Below, in pieces: positions 35,191 through 44,851 of a DNA stretch of 64,000 nt. Every line of letters begins with the position of its first letter. Positions within the stretch are counted from its first letter, which is position 1. This DNA is from Photobacterium profundum SS9 (lineage in GTDB: Bacteria > Pseudomonadota > Gammaproteobacteria > Enterobacterales > Vibrionaceae): positions 186,001 to 250,000 of the forward strand of contig NC_006371.1 of the NCBI RefSeq assembly GCF_000196255.1. Reading direction: 5' to 3'. The notes under the pieces were generated by a model that was given only the letters and a program-made list of their open reading frames with translations, was not told where the DNA came from and searched no databases. A program made the position numbers and the translations under genes.

Positions 35191-35869
35191 TCAGATGGCC
35201 CTGTATTGATAATCGGTTGTGCTAATGGTTTTCCCGTAACCAGCCAGTTCCACAGCCTGAGCCAGGTAGCGTTTCGGCTGGGAAAACACCAAGGCGGCAA
35301 AGGCTCTAATATCATCAACGGCGGCCGTTTGTAGCTTTCGATTTTTTTTCAGTGCCCAAGACAACAGGCTCCAGTTAACAAAAGCAAAGCTGCCAGTTGC
35401 TAAAAAATTTTCGATAAAATAAGCAGGGCGGATAAAAGTATAAGGCAACCCGATCTTAATAATATGGCGCTCAATTTCCCCCTTGCTGTCAAAGTGGGGA
35501 ATGCCCGTTTGACGCTCGGCTCCGCCCACAGAAGAATAAACAAAGTGCTGCACCTTAGCCGCTTTGGCTGCATCCGTCAGGGCTTTACCCTGAGCAATTT
35601 CGACCTTTATGCTACTGGTCCAGTTATTTTGCACCGAATAAACGCCATAGGCACCCTTCAATATAGGTGTAAGCGTTTCCGGTTTGTCCAGATCGCCATA
35701 GATCACCTCGACACCTTGTTGACGTAACCTATCCGCCGCTTTGCTTTGCAGGTTGCGGGTTGCGGGTTACGGCTTTAATAGTAAAACTACTGTTCATCAG
35801 GTGTTTTACTACCGCGCCACCTTGATTGCCTGTTGCTCCTGTCACGACTAAAACTTTATTCTCGACCAT
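35191..35869 (-). pseudogene. NmrA-like NAD(P)-binding protein, frameshifted at a 7-bp tandem repeat
   Basis: From an ATG at 35869 the protein reads MVENKVLVVTGATGNQGGAV, with the TGATGNQGG nucleotide motif, then breaks after AVTRN. The frame resumes as SKAADRLRQQGVEVIYGDLD and continues to 35191. The break is in a tandem repeat on plus at 35748-35768: GCAGGTT, GCGGGTT, GCGGGTT. Removing one 7-bp unit gives AVTRNLQSKAADRL in frame. The C-terminus also seems early (about 226 residues against about 290 in the family). NmrA-like proteins sense redox state or reduce quinones. Confidence 0.75.
35748..35768. repeat. Heptanucleotide tandem repeat inside the NmrA-like gene
   Basis: Two exact GCGGGTT units preceded by the variant GCAGGTT. 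Loss of one unit restores the reading frame. Confidence 0.8.
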
Positions 35870-36425
35870 GATCTTATCCAACTTAATGTTTGCTTAACGA
35901 CGGGGTAAATCCTAGCAAGGACTGGATTGGTCAACTAGATGGTAAAAACAAATTACACTATCCCAAATATGGGGCAATTGAGTTATGGGGACTGGTTAAG
36001 GATATTGGCAATTCCAGCAGCGCTATTATTGGTAGTGCATGCTGTGCCATCAGGTCTGGGAGCATTTATTTCTTCATGACAGAGTTGAAAATTAAACATT
36101 CATCCAATTTGTGCATAGCACAGGGATTAAATTTGCCGCCTCATCTAAGCGCAATACAGGTTCGCCAAAAGGAAACCCCACAATATCGAAATAAATGTTC
36201 CGCCGCCCCTAAGCGACTCATTTTGTCCATAAGTGGCTTAGAATGATCACTTAAATCAGATTTGCCCTATAGTTGATTAGAGCTAATACTCACAGTCAAT
36301 AAGTACACTTTTATTTTACGAGGTGTTTCTTATTCAAAAATATGATGTCACCTTATATAAGGTCGCATTATATGGGCTAGAGTTGCATTAAATTTAAAGG
36401 ATATTTTACAGGACGTAGTATCATC
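35870..36425. other. Intergenic region with one doubtful short frame
   Basis: A 46-codon frame at 35939-36079 (MVKTNYTIPNMGQLSYGDWL, then a hydrophobic stretch AIPAALLLVVHAVPSG) may be the remnant of a membrane protein, but it has no ribosome site. The longer overlapping frame at 35890-36246 looks random. The last 100 bp are the crotonase promoter region. Confidence 0.35.
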
Positions 36426-37271
36426 ATGAATAACCTCACAATCTCAAGCGTTGCAGCGAGTCATCTACTGACTAATATCAAAGATAATGTACTTACCATT
36501 ACCATGAACCGCCCCAAAAAACTAAATGGGTGGACGATGGAAATGATGGATGCTCTTGCCGAAGTGTTTTTAGTTGCAGATACCAACGATACCGTTAAAG
36601 CGATCATTTTATCGGGTACCGGTAAATACTACTCTGCGGGTGTCAATTTAGGCGGGTCACTTAAAGTTATGCCCCCGAAAAAGCTGCATAATTTGATCGT
36701 AAAAAATAACCTGAGACTTTTCGATATTTTTCTTAACTGTAACAAGCCTTTACTTATTGCCGTTAATGGCCCGGCAATAGGTGCTAGTGTTACATCTGCC
36801 ACTTTAGCAAATAGCGTTATTGCGTCAGATAATGCGACTTTCTCAACTCCCTTTTCAGCTCTAGGTCTAACGCCAGAGGGCTGCTCTAGTTTTCATTTTC
36901 CTCGTTTATTGGGTGAAAAGAATGCTCAGCGTATGTTAGGCAGTGAAGGTTGGAAACCCAATGCCAAAGAAGCATTAGACGTTGGATTAGTTCAAAAAGT
37001 TGTCCCTCAGCATCAGCTTATGGAAGAAGCTGAGCGCATTGCTCAAGATTGGGTTGCAAATAATGAACCACGTCAATTTTTAGCAGGAAGCTCTTTAGAA
37101 GAGCTCAAAGTGACTAATTCTCGTGAGTCAGAACTGCTTGCCGATTCATTTTTAGGGGCTGATTTTTTAAAAGAACAGTCGCGTTTTTTTTTGCGAAAAA
37201 AGAAATATGCTCCGTCTGCTCTGTTCTTTACGTTATGGTCATTAAGACCACTATGGGCACGTTTACTTTAA
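36426..37271 (+). CDS. Enoyl-CoA hydratase/isomerase (crotonase family)
   Basis: 281 residues. The crotonase core is clear: NVLTITMNRPKKLNGWT, the oxyanion-hole segment KYYSAGVNLGG, NGPAIGASVTSATLAN and the active-site region ALGLTPEGCSS, with one catalytic Glu. A single Glu in this position, and the TPEGCSS pattern, suggest a delta3,delta2-enoyl-CoA isomerase (PECI-like) rather than a two-Glu hydratase. Acts on fatty acyl-CoA in the cytoplasm. Single gene with a terminator 80 bp downstream. Confidence 0.85.
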   Translation: MNNLTISSVAASHLLTNIKDNVLTITMNRPKKLNGWTMEMMDALAEVFLVADTNDTVKAIILSGTGKYYSAGVNLGGSLKVMPPKKLHNLIVKNNLRLFDIFLNCNKPLLIAVNGPAIGASVTSATLANSVIASDNATFSTPFSALGLTPEGCSSFHFPRLLGEKNAQRMLGSEGWKPNAKEALDVGLVQKVVPQHQLMEEAERIAQDWVANNEPRQFLAGSSLEELKVTNSRESELLADSFLGADFLKEQSRFFLRKKKYAPSALFFTLWSLRPLWARLL

Positions 37272-37353
37272 GCAACCCTCGATACAGGTGCGGCTCGATA
37301 CAGGAGCAGCAGAGTTTGCTCGTTTATCGGATTGGTCGCTAATACCAAATATG

Positions 37354-37384
37354 AATAGTGGGCTCTGTCCTCCCACTATTTTCT
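37354..37384 (+). terminator. Terminator after the crotonase gene
   Basis: Stem AATAGTGGG with loop CTCTGTCCT and CCCACTATT, then TTCTATT. A good stem with a short T-rich tail. Confidence 0.65.
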
Positions 37385-37950
37385 ATTATGGGTCTGAATG
37401 GGGATCGCTGTGTATGTTCTAGCCAGTAATACACAGTTGATTAAAGCCACTGCAGAGTGAAAGTAAAAGGAATCAATATTTGGGAGGGATTTTACGCGCT
37501 ATTAGCCTAATTATATTTGAAAATCTGTACGTTTGTACTTCTGCATAACTTTGCGATTAAACCTTTGCGAGAGATATCACGGTATTTTTCATGTCTCCAA
37601 TGACCATTAAATCGGTCGAACATCACAAAACACAAAAATATAAGAAATTCGTCAACACAAACAGCATGTAACTTTGTATGCAAGAAGATCGTTTATGTTT
37701 TCACAAGCTATCTGTTTTTAGCTTACTTCAGCAAATAACTATTTTGACTAATTTATTGTATAAATAGATAAAAATAGCCATGTGCCGTCATACTGCCAAA
37801 AATATCATTTTTTCACAATATTCTACTGCCATTTCAACCTGATAGAGTATGGGTGATCTCTGCTATCTACAGTGTCTCGATTTAAGACTAAAATCGTCAT
37901 CCGTCCGATAAATCATACATTTATTATGGTAGTAACTTAAGAAGGCAGAT
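37385..37950. other. Intergenic region upstream of the chemoreceptor
   Basis: No gene and no repeat that I can recognise. AT-rich toward 37740-37840. The chemoreceptor start at 37951 has AAGAAGGCAG just upstream. Confidence 0.4.
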
Positions 37951-39858
37951 ATGGAATATCTCTCATTTCGACGTGTTGGTTTTAAGCAACGCATTATATT
38001 TACTGTTGCTCTACTGGTATCAGCGGCACTGTTGGTCACCAACTGGCTGTCTTATAATAATTTTAAAAACGACAAAATTGCATCGATTGAAAAACAATCG
38101 CAATTAATTGTAAAAAGTGCAAAACGTGAAGTCGAATTATCGATGCAGACAAAAGTTGACGCACTCAGCTCAAGCAAAGCTTTTTTCCGAACCAATCACT
38201 CAAACAGCGAATATGTTGAGGTTGCAAAGTTGGTTACCGAAGCGGGTGGATATTCCAGCTTTACCGTTGGCTACAGTGATGGCCGTGCTTTCGGTGATTC
38301 CGGTGGCAACAATGGCGTCTTTGATGTTCGTGATTATGATCCGCGTACCCGTGATTGGTACCAGCAAGCATTGGGAAAAAATAAAACCATACTGACCGAT
38401 ATCTATACCGATGATACAACCGGAGATTTGATGGTGAGCATTGCGACCCCAGTTAACAGCGAGGGGGTCGTGGTCGGTGATATTTCATTGAAAAGTCTTA
38501 ATGACGTTATTAACAATGTTGATTTCCCCGGTGCGGTGATTTTAATCTTAAGTGAACAATTTTCTCAGCTGGCATCTTCAGACCCTAGTGATGAACTGGG
38601 GAGCTATTTTGGTATTCCAAAATTGGAACAGCAGATGGCAGCCCAAGGCTCTGGTGCGGCTGATTATCAGTGGGCAGGAGCTGATAAGCGTGCTTATTTT
38701 TCCGACATTCCATTGGTTGATGGGAGTAAATGGTATCTCTACGTTGGCGTTGATAAATCGGTGGTTTATGCCGATGTTGAAGCCGCATTAATCAAAGCAT
38801 TGTCAACATCTGCTGTTATTCTGATCATTGCACTCCTTATTGTCATTGTTGTGTTAAACCAGCTATACCGTCCAATACTCACACTTAAAGATGTGATACT
38901 TGATTTATCAAAAGGAAACGGTGATCTCACTCGACGATTACCGGTTACTAGTCGTGATGATCTGGGCCAAATTTCAGAAGGGGTTAATACATTTATCGAG
39001 AATCTGCAATCTTTGATGCTAGAAGTCTCGCAGTCTTCTGATCATATTTCTCGAAGCGTTGACCAGCTTAAAAACCAAGCAGATGCTAACAACAACGTAT
39101 TGACTGCTCATGCAACCGAGACAGATCAAATCGTTACTGCTATTGAGGAGATGAGCGCCACTGCTAATGATGTTGCGAGTAATGCAGCTGAAGCCTCTCA
39201 ATTCACTCATAGAACCAATTCTCAAGTTACAGACTCTAAAAATGTTGTAATCAGTGCTACAACTACGGTGTCTCAACTTGTTAAGAACGTCGAAGATACA
39301 TCTATCAGCATTGCCGAAATAGAAAAAGACACCTTGGAGATCACCAAAGTGCTGAATGTGATAGGTGAAATCGCTGATCAAACAAACTTGCTTGCGTTAA
39401 ATGCTGCCATAGAAGCAGCCCGAGCCGGAGAACAAGGCAGAGGGTTTGCCGTTGTTGCTGATGAAGTAAGGGCTCTGGCAGCCAGAACGCAGACGAGTAC
39501 AGCTGAAATTGAACAGAAGTTAACTAAATTACGTAATGGTTCAAGCTCTGCAATTTCTGCAATGAAAGCGACTAAGTCAACATGTGAGAAAACAGCAGAG
39601 AGTACATCTTTGGTGGAAAATGACCTTGATACTATCGCTCACTCAGTCACCCACATTAATGACCTCAATACTCATATTGCTACCGCAGCCGAACAGCAAA
39701 GCTCTGTTGCGGGTGAAATCACCCGTAATATGGCTGCTATTCGTGAAATCGTAGGGGAGTTATCTTCTAATGGAGAAATGGCAACAAATGAGACCATCAA
39801 TCTGGCAGCTGCAAATAGTCAGTTAAAATCTGTTGTTGGAAAATTCAAATTACAGTAA
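37951..39858 (+). CDS. Methyl-accepting chemotaxis protein with dCache-type sensor
   Basis: 635 residues. Helix 1 is at about residues 14-30; a periplasmic dCache_1-like domain follows with [16 protein letters not shown] and [12 protein letters not shown]. Helix 2 is at about 282-303, then HAMP and the cytoplasmic signalling hairpin. The tip reads [20 protein letters not shown] and [15 protein letters not shown]. The DWYQ and YTD elements are those of amino-acid-binding Cache domains, so amino acids or related compounds are likely ligands. It signals through CheA/CheW. No chemotaxis operon nearby. Confidence 0.92.
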   Translation: MEYLSFRRVGFKQRIIFTVALLVSAALLVTNWLSYNNFKNDKIASIEKQSQLIVKSAKREVELSMQTKVDALSSSKAFFRTNHSNSEYVEVAKLVTEAGGYSSFTVGYSDGRAFGDSGGNNGVFDVRDYDPRTRDWYQQALGKNKTILTDIYTDDTTGDLMVSIATPVNSEGVVVGDISLKSLNDVINNVDFPGAVILILSEQFSQLASSDPSDELGSYFGIPKLEQQMAAQGSGAADYQWAGADKRAYFSDIPLVDGSKWYLYVGVDKSVVYADVEAALIKALSTSAVILIIALLIVIVVLNQLYRPILTLKDVILDLSKGNGDLTRRLPVTSRDDLGQISEGVNTFIENLQSLMLEVSQSSDHISRSVDQLKNQADANNNVLTAHATETDQIVTAIEEMSATANDVASNAAEASQFTHRTNSQVTDSKNVVISATTTVSQLVKNVEDTSISIAEIEKDTLEITKVLNVIGEIADQTNLLALNAAIEAARAGEQGRGFAVVADEVRALAARTQTSTAEIEQKLTKLRNGSSSAISAMKATKSTCEKTAESTSLVENDLDTIAHSVTHINDLNTHIATAAEQQSSVAGEITRNMAAIREIVGELSSNGEMATNETINLAAANSQLKSVVGKFKLQ

Positions 39859-40086
39859 CCGCTTTTTAGCAAAGAAGTGGATCAGCTAGTCAATATTTGA
39901 TCATGCAGGGAGCTCACTGTAGCTCCCATGTTTGATCTGAATTTTTTGCAACATCTATAAAGTAAAAAAATATGTACAGCGACGCTGTGAGTTTACAGAA
40001 GACCCAATGTTAATATGGATAAAACATTGACTACGAAACAATAAGGTATCAAGATCCTCTTCTAATCACTGTCTGTTATTTAAACT

Positions 40087-42081
40087 ATGCCCAAACCTTG
40101 TATGCCCAAAGCGTTATTTGTTTACTCAAAATTTTTGGTATCTTCTCTGTTACTTGTCTTGTCATTGAATGTACAGGCCGAAGAACTGCCACTTATACCC
40201 CCTTTTATAGCCAATAAGTTAACGACGCAAGATAGTTCTTTATTTTCAATCTATCAATTAGCGGATAGTGAGCCTGAAGTCGCGCGTAAGAAACTGTCTA
40301 AATTTTCATTAGAGCATCTCGAAAAAACAGATGATATTCGCCAAGCTCTTTATTATTTGACTATTTTTCGCTTAGAAGGCGCACTCGGTTCGACTGAAAT
40401 ATGGGCGGGTAATAAATATGCAGAAGACTACATAGCCAAACTCATATCTTTAGGCGAACGTGTAGATCAAAATTGGATGATGGGTGAAGCCGTATTAGAG
40501 CAAGTGATTGAATTCGTTGAAACAGGTGAATATGATCAAGCTTCTCAGCACATTGCATTAGTTATTGAAATCGCTAAGCAAGAAAATTATCAGCATTTAT
40601 TAGCTCGAGCGATGAAATGGCGTGCCAATATATATGTGGAATCATCAGAATACCCAAAAGCGATGGATGATTATCGCTTTGCGTTAGAAATATTTACCCA
40701 CCAAAAAGATCAGATTCAACAAGCAAGAGTGTTGTCTAATATTTCAACGGTCTATTTCCGTTTAGAAGAGTGGCAGAAGGCCGATAAATATAGTCGCCGT
40801 GCATTCAAGTTAATTGATAAAGTGAATTTTGATAATCCGGGTGTAAAAGCAATGCTCCACATTAATGCTGGAATTATTGCTAAAAATTTGAATAAACCTG
40901 AGTTAGAAGCGAAGCATCTTCGTGCCGCAGTCAAATTATCGACTGAAAAAGGGTCTCGTTATGCTCAGATTTATGCGCTTGCCAATCTGGTTACCTTACT
41001 ACTTCAAGAAAATGAGATAGAGACCGCGATAGCAAGTGCCCAACGTTGCTTGGCACTTGCAACCGAAGTATCAGACAAAGTAGGAACGGTGTACTGCAAT
41101 GAAGCTGTTGCTGAAACCTATTTAAAACAGCAGCGTTACGATGAAGCTCTGGTATTGTCAGAAAAGGTTTTAGCGCAATTTGAGGTTATGAATAATAGGA
41201 AAAAAGCCATTTTATTGAAGGAGTTTATTTCAACGATTCATGAAGAAAGAGGAGACTATAAACAGGCTCTCGCTTTTTATAAGCAATATGCAGACGAAGG
41301 TAAAGATTACTTATTTGATGAACGTCGTAAGCAGTTATTTGCCCTTCAAGAAAGCTATGAGGCTAAAAATAAAGAGACTGAAATTGAATTATTAAAATCT
41401 GAAAATGCATTGAAGACAGCCCGTTTATCAGAGCAGCGAACCTTAGATCAATTATGGATGCTGGCTGCCCTCATATTTTGTTTAGTGATTTATCTTCTTT
41501 ATCGTCGCTATACGTCTGTTGCTAAAACTAACTTTAGCCTTCGGCGTTCAAATGCTACGTTAGCGTCACAATCTTTAGAAGACCCTTTAACTGGGCTTCA
41601 CAACCGACGGTATTTAGAGCAGTGGTTAGAGTCCGCAGAACACAATCGCCAATTAGATGCTTACGATTTGGTTGTACTTGTTGTCGATGTGGATCATTTT
41701 AAAAAAGTGAATGATAACTATGGTCATGATATTGGCGACAATGTCCTCACTGAGATTGCGCACCGTTTAAAAGATAACGCACGTAGCCATAATGATTTAG
41801 TTATTCGCTGGGGAGGGGAAGAGTTTGTACTCGTTTTAGCGCTAGCCCCCGACTCGAATATAGAATTAGTACTAAATCGCTTACGTGAATCTATCTCGTC
41901 GACTCCGATAATGAGTGCCAACCATGAATTGACTGTTACTGTCTCGATTGGTGCCATTGGTGGTATCAAGAACGATGTGATTTATGAACAATGGGATACG
42001 CTGTTAGCGCAGGCAGATAAAGCGTTATATAAAGCCAAATCGTCAGGGCGAAATTGCGTTAAGTTAGTGGGTACATACTAG
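40087..42081 (+). CDS. TPR-sensor diguanylate cyclase (GGDEF)
   Basis: 664 residues: signal peptide (about 1-30), a periplasmic helical region with several TPR-like repeats (for example ARAMKWRANIYVESSEYPKA, YDEALVLSEKVL), a coiled coil and one membrane helix at about 460-476. The cytoplasmic GGDEF domain follows, with active site RWGGEEF and DHFKKVND. The catalytic motif is intact, so it should make c-di-GMP. The residues five before GGEEF are SHND rather than RxxD, so product inhibition through the I-site is probably absent. The start may be 40087 or 40102. A terminator hairpin follows. Confidence 0.88.
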   Translation: MPKPCMPKALFVYSKFLVSSLLLVLSLNVQAEELPLIPPFIANKLTTQDSSLFSIYQLADSEPEVARKKLSKFSLEHLEKTDDIRQALYYLTIFRLEGALGSTEIWAGNKYAEDYIAKLISLGERVDQNWMMGEAVLEQVIEFVETGEYDQASQHIALVIEIAKQENYQHLLARAMKWRANIYVESSEYPKAMDDYRFALEIFTHQKDQIQQARVLSNISTVYFRLEEWQKADKYSRRAFKLIDKVNFDNPGVKAMLHINAGIIAKNLNKPELEAKHLRAAVKLSTEKGSRYAQIYALANLVTLLLQENEIETAIASAQRCLALATEVSDKVGTVYCNEAVAETYLKQQRYDEALVLSEKVLAQFEVMNNRKKAILLKEFISTIHEERGDYKQALAFYKQYADEGKDYLFDERRKQLFALQESYEAKNKETEIELLKSENALKTARLSEQRTLDQLWMLAALIFCLVIYLLYRRYTSVAKTNFSLRRSNATLASQSLEDPLTGLHNRRYLEQWLESAEHNRQLDAYDLVVLVVDVDHFKKVNDNYGHDIGDNVLTEIAHRLKDNARSHNDLVIRWGGEEFVLVLALAPDSNIELVLNRLRESISSTPIMSANHELTVTVSIGAIGGIKNDVIYEQWDTLLAQADKALYKAKSSGRNCVKLVGTY

Positions 42082-42141
42082 CGTAATATTGTGTATTGGT
42101 GCTGCTTTACTTTAGTGGTGTATTCAATCTGCGGTTTAAAT

Positions 42142-42169
42142 CACGGTAAATGAAGGTTAATTTACCGTG
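42142..42169. terminator. Hairpin between the GGDEF and ybiB genes
   Basis: CACGGTAAA pairs with TTTACCGTG across a ten-base loop. It lies between two convergent genes and may serve both. Confidence 0.6.
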
Positions 42170-42197
42170 TTGGTATATGACCTTTTATTTGATAGAG

Positions 42198-43187
42198 CTA
42201 TTCGTTAGGCTGATTTAAATCGTGACGTGCTAACCACCATTTCTCAGCCAATGCTAATGCTGCTTCTTGTGTCTCGCATAGGCCCATTAATTTTAGTGTA
42301 ATGGCTAATGTAGAGATAACCGCATGGCTACCGTAGCTATTATCCTCTTCACCTAGCCACACTTTCTGCAGGTACTCACCGCTTATTTCTCCATGTTTAC
42401 CAGAGGCACCTTCAAGGAATGTTGGCCATTCTTCGTCAAAACGCTCACCGTTAATGACGCCCGCTAACCGACATGCAATGCGTGGGCTACGTTCGCTTTC
42501 ACCGCCTTCACCTTTAAAAGCCACCATATTGTCATCACCGACCAGTGCGGCAGCATCGGCATGCAGTTTTTCATAACCTTGGTGGAATATACCGTGAATA
42601 GAAAAAGGGGCGGCTGTTGGGTTTAGCGCCCGTGCGACAGTATTTAGTGGTGTACGTAACCCTACTTGACTGCGCAGCGCTAATAAATCCACTAACGGAT
42701 CGCAATAGGATGAAAGCGGCACATAACAGATATTATCAAGAGCCAAAATGGCTTCTGCTTCTTCGACTGTGTTTGCTTGGCGAATATTTACAGCTGGGCA
42801 GGCTGTCTCTATTTGGTATTTCACCATATCAATGGCGGCATAACCGTGAAGGAAAACGCGCTTGCCATTTTGGGCCAATATTTTTGCGGCTAATAATAAC
42901 CACGGCGGTTGGCGTCGTTTACCGGCGAAGCATGGCCAATCAAGGTCGACATCAATGGATTGCCATTGCGGCGAAATACGAGAGCGTAACGCTTCTATAT
43001 ATCCAGCAGCCTCCTCACCCGTTTCACAACGAACACGTTGCAGCATAAGCAATACAGCAAGCTGAAGCAGCTCTGCTTTACCATCGAGGTACATATTTAA
43101 CGCTTCGCGCGCTTCTTCTTGTGTTAGTGAACGACGGCCTTTTTCACCGCGGCCCACATGTTTAATAAATTCTGAAAAGGCTGTCAT
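42198..43187 (-). CDS. ybiB: YbiB/TrpD2-like phosphoribosyltransferase-fold protein
   Basis: 329 residues, close to E. coli YbiB (320). The N-terminal helical domain (SLTQEEAREALNMYLDGKAELLQLAVLLMLQRVR) and the body (RVFLHGYAA, LGL-type RTPLNTVARALNP, AAALVGDDNMVAFKGEGGE) follow anthranilate phosphoribosyltransferase TrpD. It lacks the phosphoribosyl pyrophosphate motif of true TrpD. YbiB/TrpD2 proteins bind nucleic acids and are linked to the LexA (SOS) response in E. coli. Single gene, transcribed away from the quorum-sensing pair. Confidence 0.85.
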   Translation of the reverse strand: MTAFSEFIKHVGRGEKGRRSLTQEEAREALNMYLDGKAELLQLAVLLMLQRVRCETGEEAAGYIEALRSRISPQWQSIDVDLDWPCFAGKRRQPPWLLLAAKILAQNGKRVFLHGYAAIDMVKYQIETACPAVNIRQANTVEEAEAILALDNICYVPLSSYCDPLVDLLALRSQVGLRTPLNTVARALNPTAAPFSIHGIFHQGYEKLHADAAALVGDDNMVAFKGEGGESERSPRIACRLAGVINGERFDEEWPTFLEGASGKHGEISGEYLQKVWLGEEDNSYGSHAVISTLAITLKLMGLCETQEAALALAEKWWLARHDLNQPNE

Positions 43188-43251
43188 GCTTTATTCCTGC
43201 AATGAACGTATTGCCTATTTGTGCAGTTTTATGACTGAAAATCAATGTTTA

Positions 43252-43516
43252 ATACCAAATCCATTAATTATCTGCTCAGTTCAGCGATAGTTAAAATGCT
43301 TTTAGGCAAGGAGATAAATTGAGAATCTAGTTGCTCTAAATTGAAATTTATTAACGCAGTATAAAAGTATTTTAAACTCGCCCAAAGGGAACACCACTGG
43401 AAGCCAATTTCTGTGTCTAGCGATTTCAAAAGAGAACCACTCTTCAATCAAACACTATCCTTGAGCTCGACTCCCAGTGGTCTTCTGAATGGTCAGATAA
43501 TTAATGGAATTGGTAT
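43252..43516. repeat. MITE-like element, copy 2 of the 265-bp repeat
   Basis: Same length and same terminal inverted repeats as 15156-15420, with only scattered point differences. It occupies most of the region between ybiB and the autoinducer synthase and ends 66 bp before the synthase start codon. The promoter of the quorum-sensing pair must therefore lie inside the element or in the last 66 bases. Confidence 0.88.
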
Positions 43517-43582
43517 AACTTGAAGCCGCCTATAAATTTGTACACTGAGCTCGACGCATTTTAGCAAAGTCGAGGATCATAT

Positions 43583-44851
43583 ATGTACAACATTAATATC
43601 AACAATTCCCCTTTTGAAAAAAAATTCAAACGCGATATCAAAAAACTACGTACAAGTCGCCCTACAGAACAAGATAAACACCTGTTTTTAGATCTAGTTA
43701 ATACATACATGCTCACAAGTAACCATTTTAACTTGTTTGAAAAAATCATTTCATATCGCTTCGATGAAATCACCGCCATGCTCCCTATAACAACGAGGAA
43801 AGGAAACTTATACACTACATTTACATGTATAGCAGCACAGTCTATTAACGGTGTAACACCTCTTCCAACGCTTCCTTCATTGTTTTTTCTTATAGAAAAA
43901 ACCGCTATTCTTTTCTTTGATGACATTCTCAGTTGCTGGGCGGAATGTAGAGTTTATCAACTTACTGAAAAGGCAGAACGTGATTTTCTTGCCCACGATA
44001 CTGGACACTCCTATACATATGAATATAGTGAAGAAAGCGATGGCTACGGATATGAGGTAGTTGATAATATCAAAGATGATCACCGTTTATTCAGTACCTG
44101 CTATTTGAATATACCAATGAGACTTTCATTGGCAAATGTGCTGATCAATCTTGAAACGTTTGTAAAACAACAGCATTGGTACGAGATGCTTTATTATCTT
44201 GATGTGTCCGCTAACGGCGAGCACTTCATCATGTATCAAAAACAACAAGGCGGCTATTCTCCCCTTTTACTTTCGTCTGCACTAATCCAGCGTTGGGGCC
44301 AACATAATAACTGGCTCACGTTTGAACACTTTTTTCAAACAGAAAATTGGACACTGACGTTATCAAATGAGAAAATCCAAACACTTGAAAAATCGGGTGT
44401 TTTCTCCAATGCTCTGATATCAAAAATAAACACGACATCAATTGAGAGATTTGATTACTCCCTGTTAAAAACAATAAAACAGAAAAATGCAGTTTGCGAA
44501 ATTATTAGAATGGCAATCAGTGGGCCCCAGATAAAACTGAACTATATTCTTTACTTAACGCTTAAATATCTGACAGTTAAGCTTGCAGACATAGGTTTAG
44601 AGGTGGCATATACCATTGTTGAACAGCCTTCCATTTTGAATTTTTACTGCTCGGTTAATGATGACAGTATAAAAACACTACCATATGTATCTTTATGCGA
44701 ACAAAAAGTTGAAGGGACAGATCTTACAACGTACCAAGGACTCGTTTTTACTAGGCCAATGAGTCAAGTCTTCAAGCTATGCAGCTTTAGAGATTACAAC
44801 AAGAGAATCATTAGGATGCGAAAACAAAAGAAAACATCTACCCGTGCATGA
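43583..44851 (+). CDS. ainS: Acyl-homoserine lactone synthase, AinS/LuxM family
   Basis: 422 residues; GAGG lies just before the ATG. The C-terminal part (CEIIRMAISGPQIKLNYILYL, VAYTIVEQPSILNFYCS) matches the conserved core of AinS/LuxM autoinducer synthases, which use acyl-ACP or acyl-CoA plus S-adenosylmethionine and are unrelated to LuxI. AinS makes octanoyl-HSL and LuxM makes 3-hydroxybutanoyl-HSL; which applies here cannot be read. The gene overlaps a hybrid sensor kinase by eight bases, as in ainS-ainR and luxM-luxN. It is slightly longer than the roughly 400 residues usual in the family. Confidence 0.82.
   Translation: MYNININNSPFEKKFKRDIKKLRTSRPTEQDKHLFLDLVNTYMLTSNHFNLFEKIISYRFDEITAMLPITTRKGNLYTTFTCIAAQSINGVTPLPTLPSLFFLIEKTAILFFDDILSCWAECRVYQLTEKAERDFLAHDTGHSYTYEYSEESDGYGYEVVDNIKDDHRLFSTCYLNIPMRLSLANVLINLETFVKQQHWYEMLYYLDVSANGEHFIMYQKQQGGYSPLLLSSALIQRWGQHNNWLTFEHFFQTENWTLTLSNEKIQTLEKSGVFSNALISKINTTSIERFDYSLLKTIKQKNAVCEIIRMAISGPQIKLNYILYLTLKYLTVKLADIGLEVAYTIVEQPSILNFYCSVNDDSIKTLPYVSLCEQKVEGTDLTTYQGLVFTRPMSQVFKLCSFRDYNKRIIRMRKQKKTSTRA

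Noticed and set aside
35890..36246. 118-codon frame beside the NmrA-like pseudogene
   Set aside because: Composition is odd, no ribosome site is present, and a more plausible short hydrophobic frame overlaps it.
39908..39927. Terminator after the Cache chemoreceptor (GGGAGCT/AGCTCCC hairpin)
   Set aside because: The stem is good but no T-run follows, so I do not call it a terminator.
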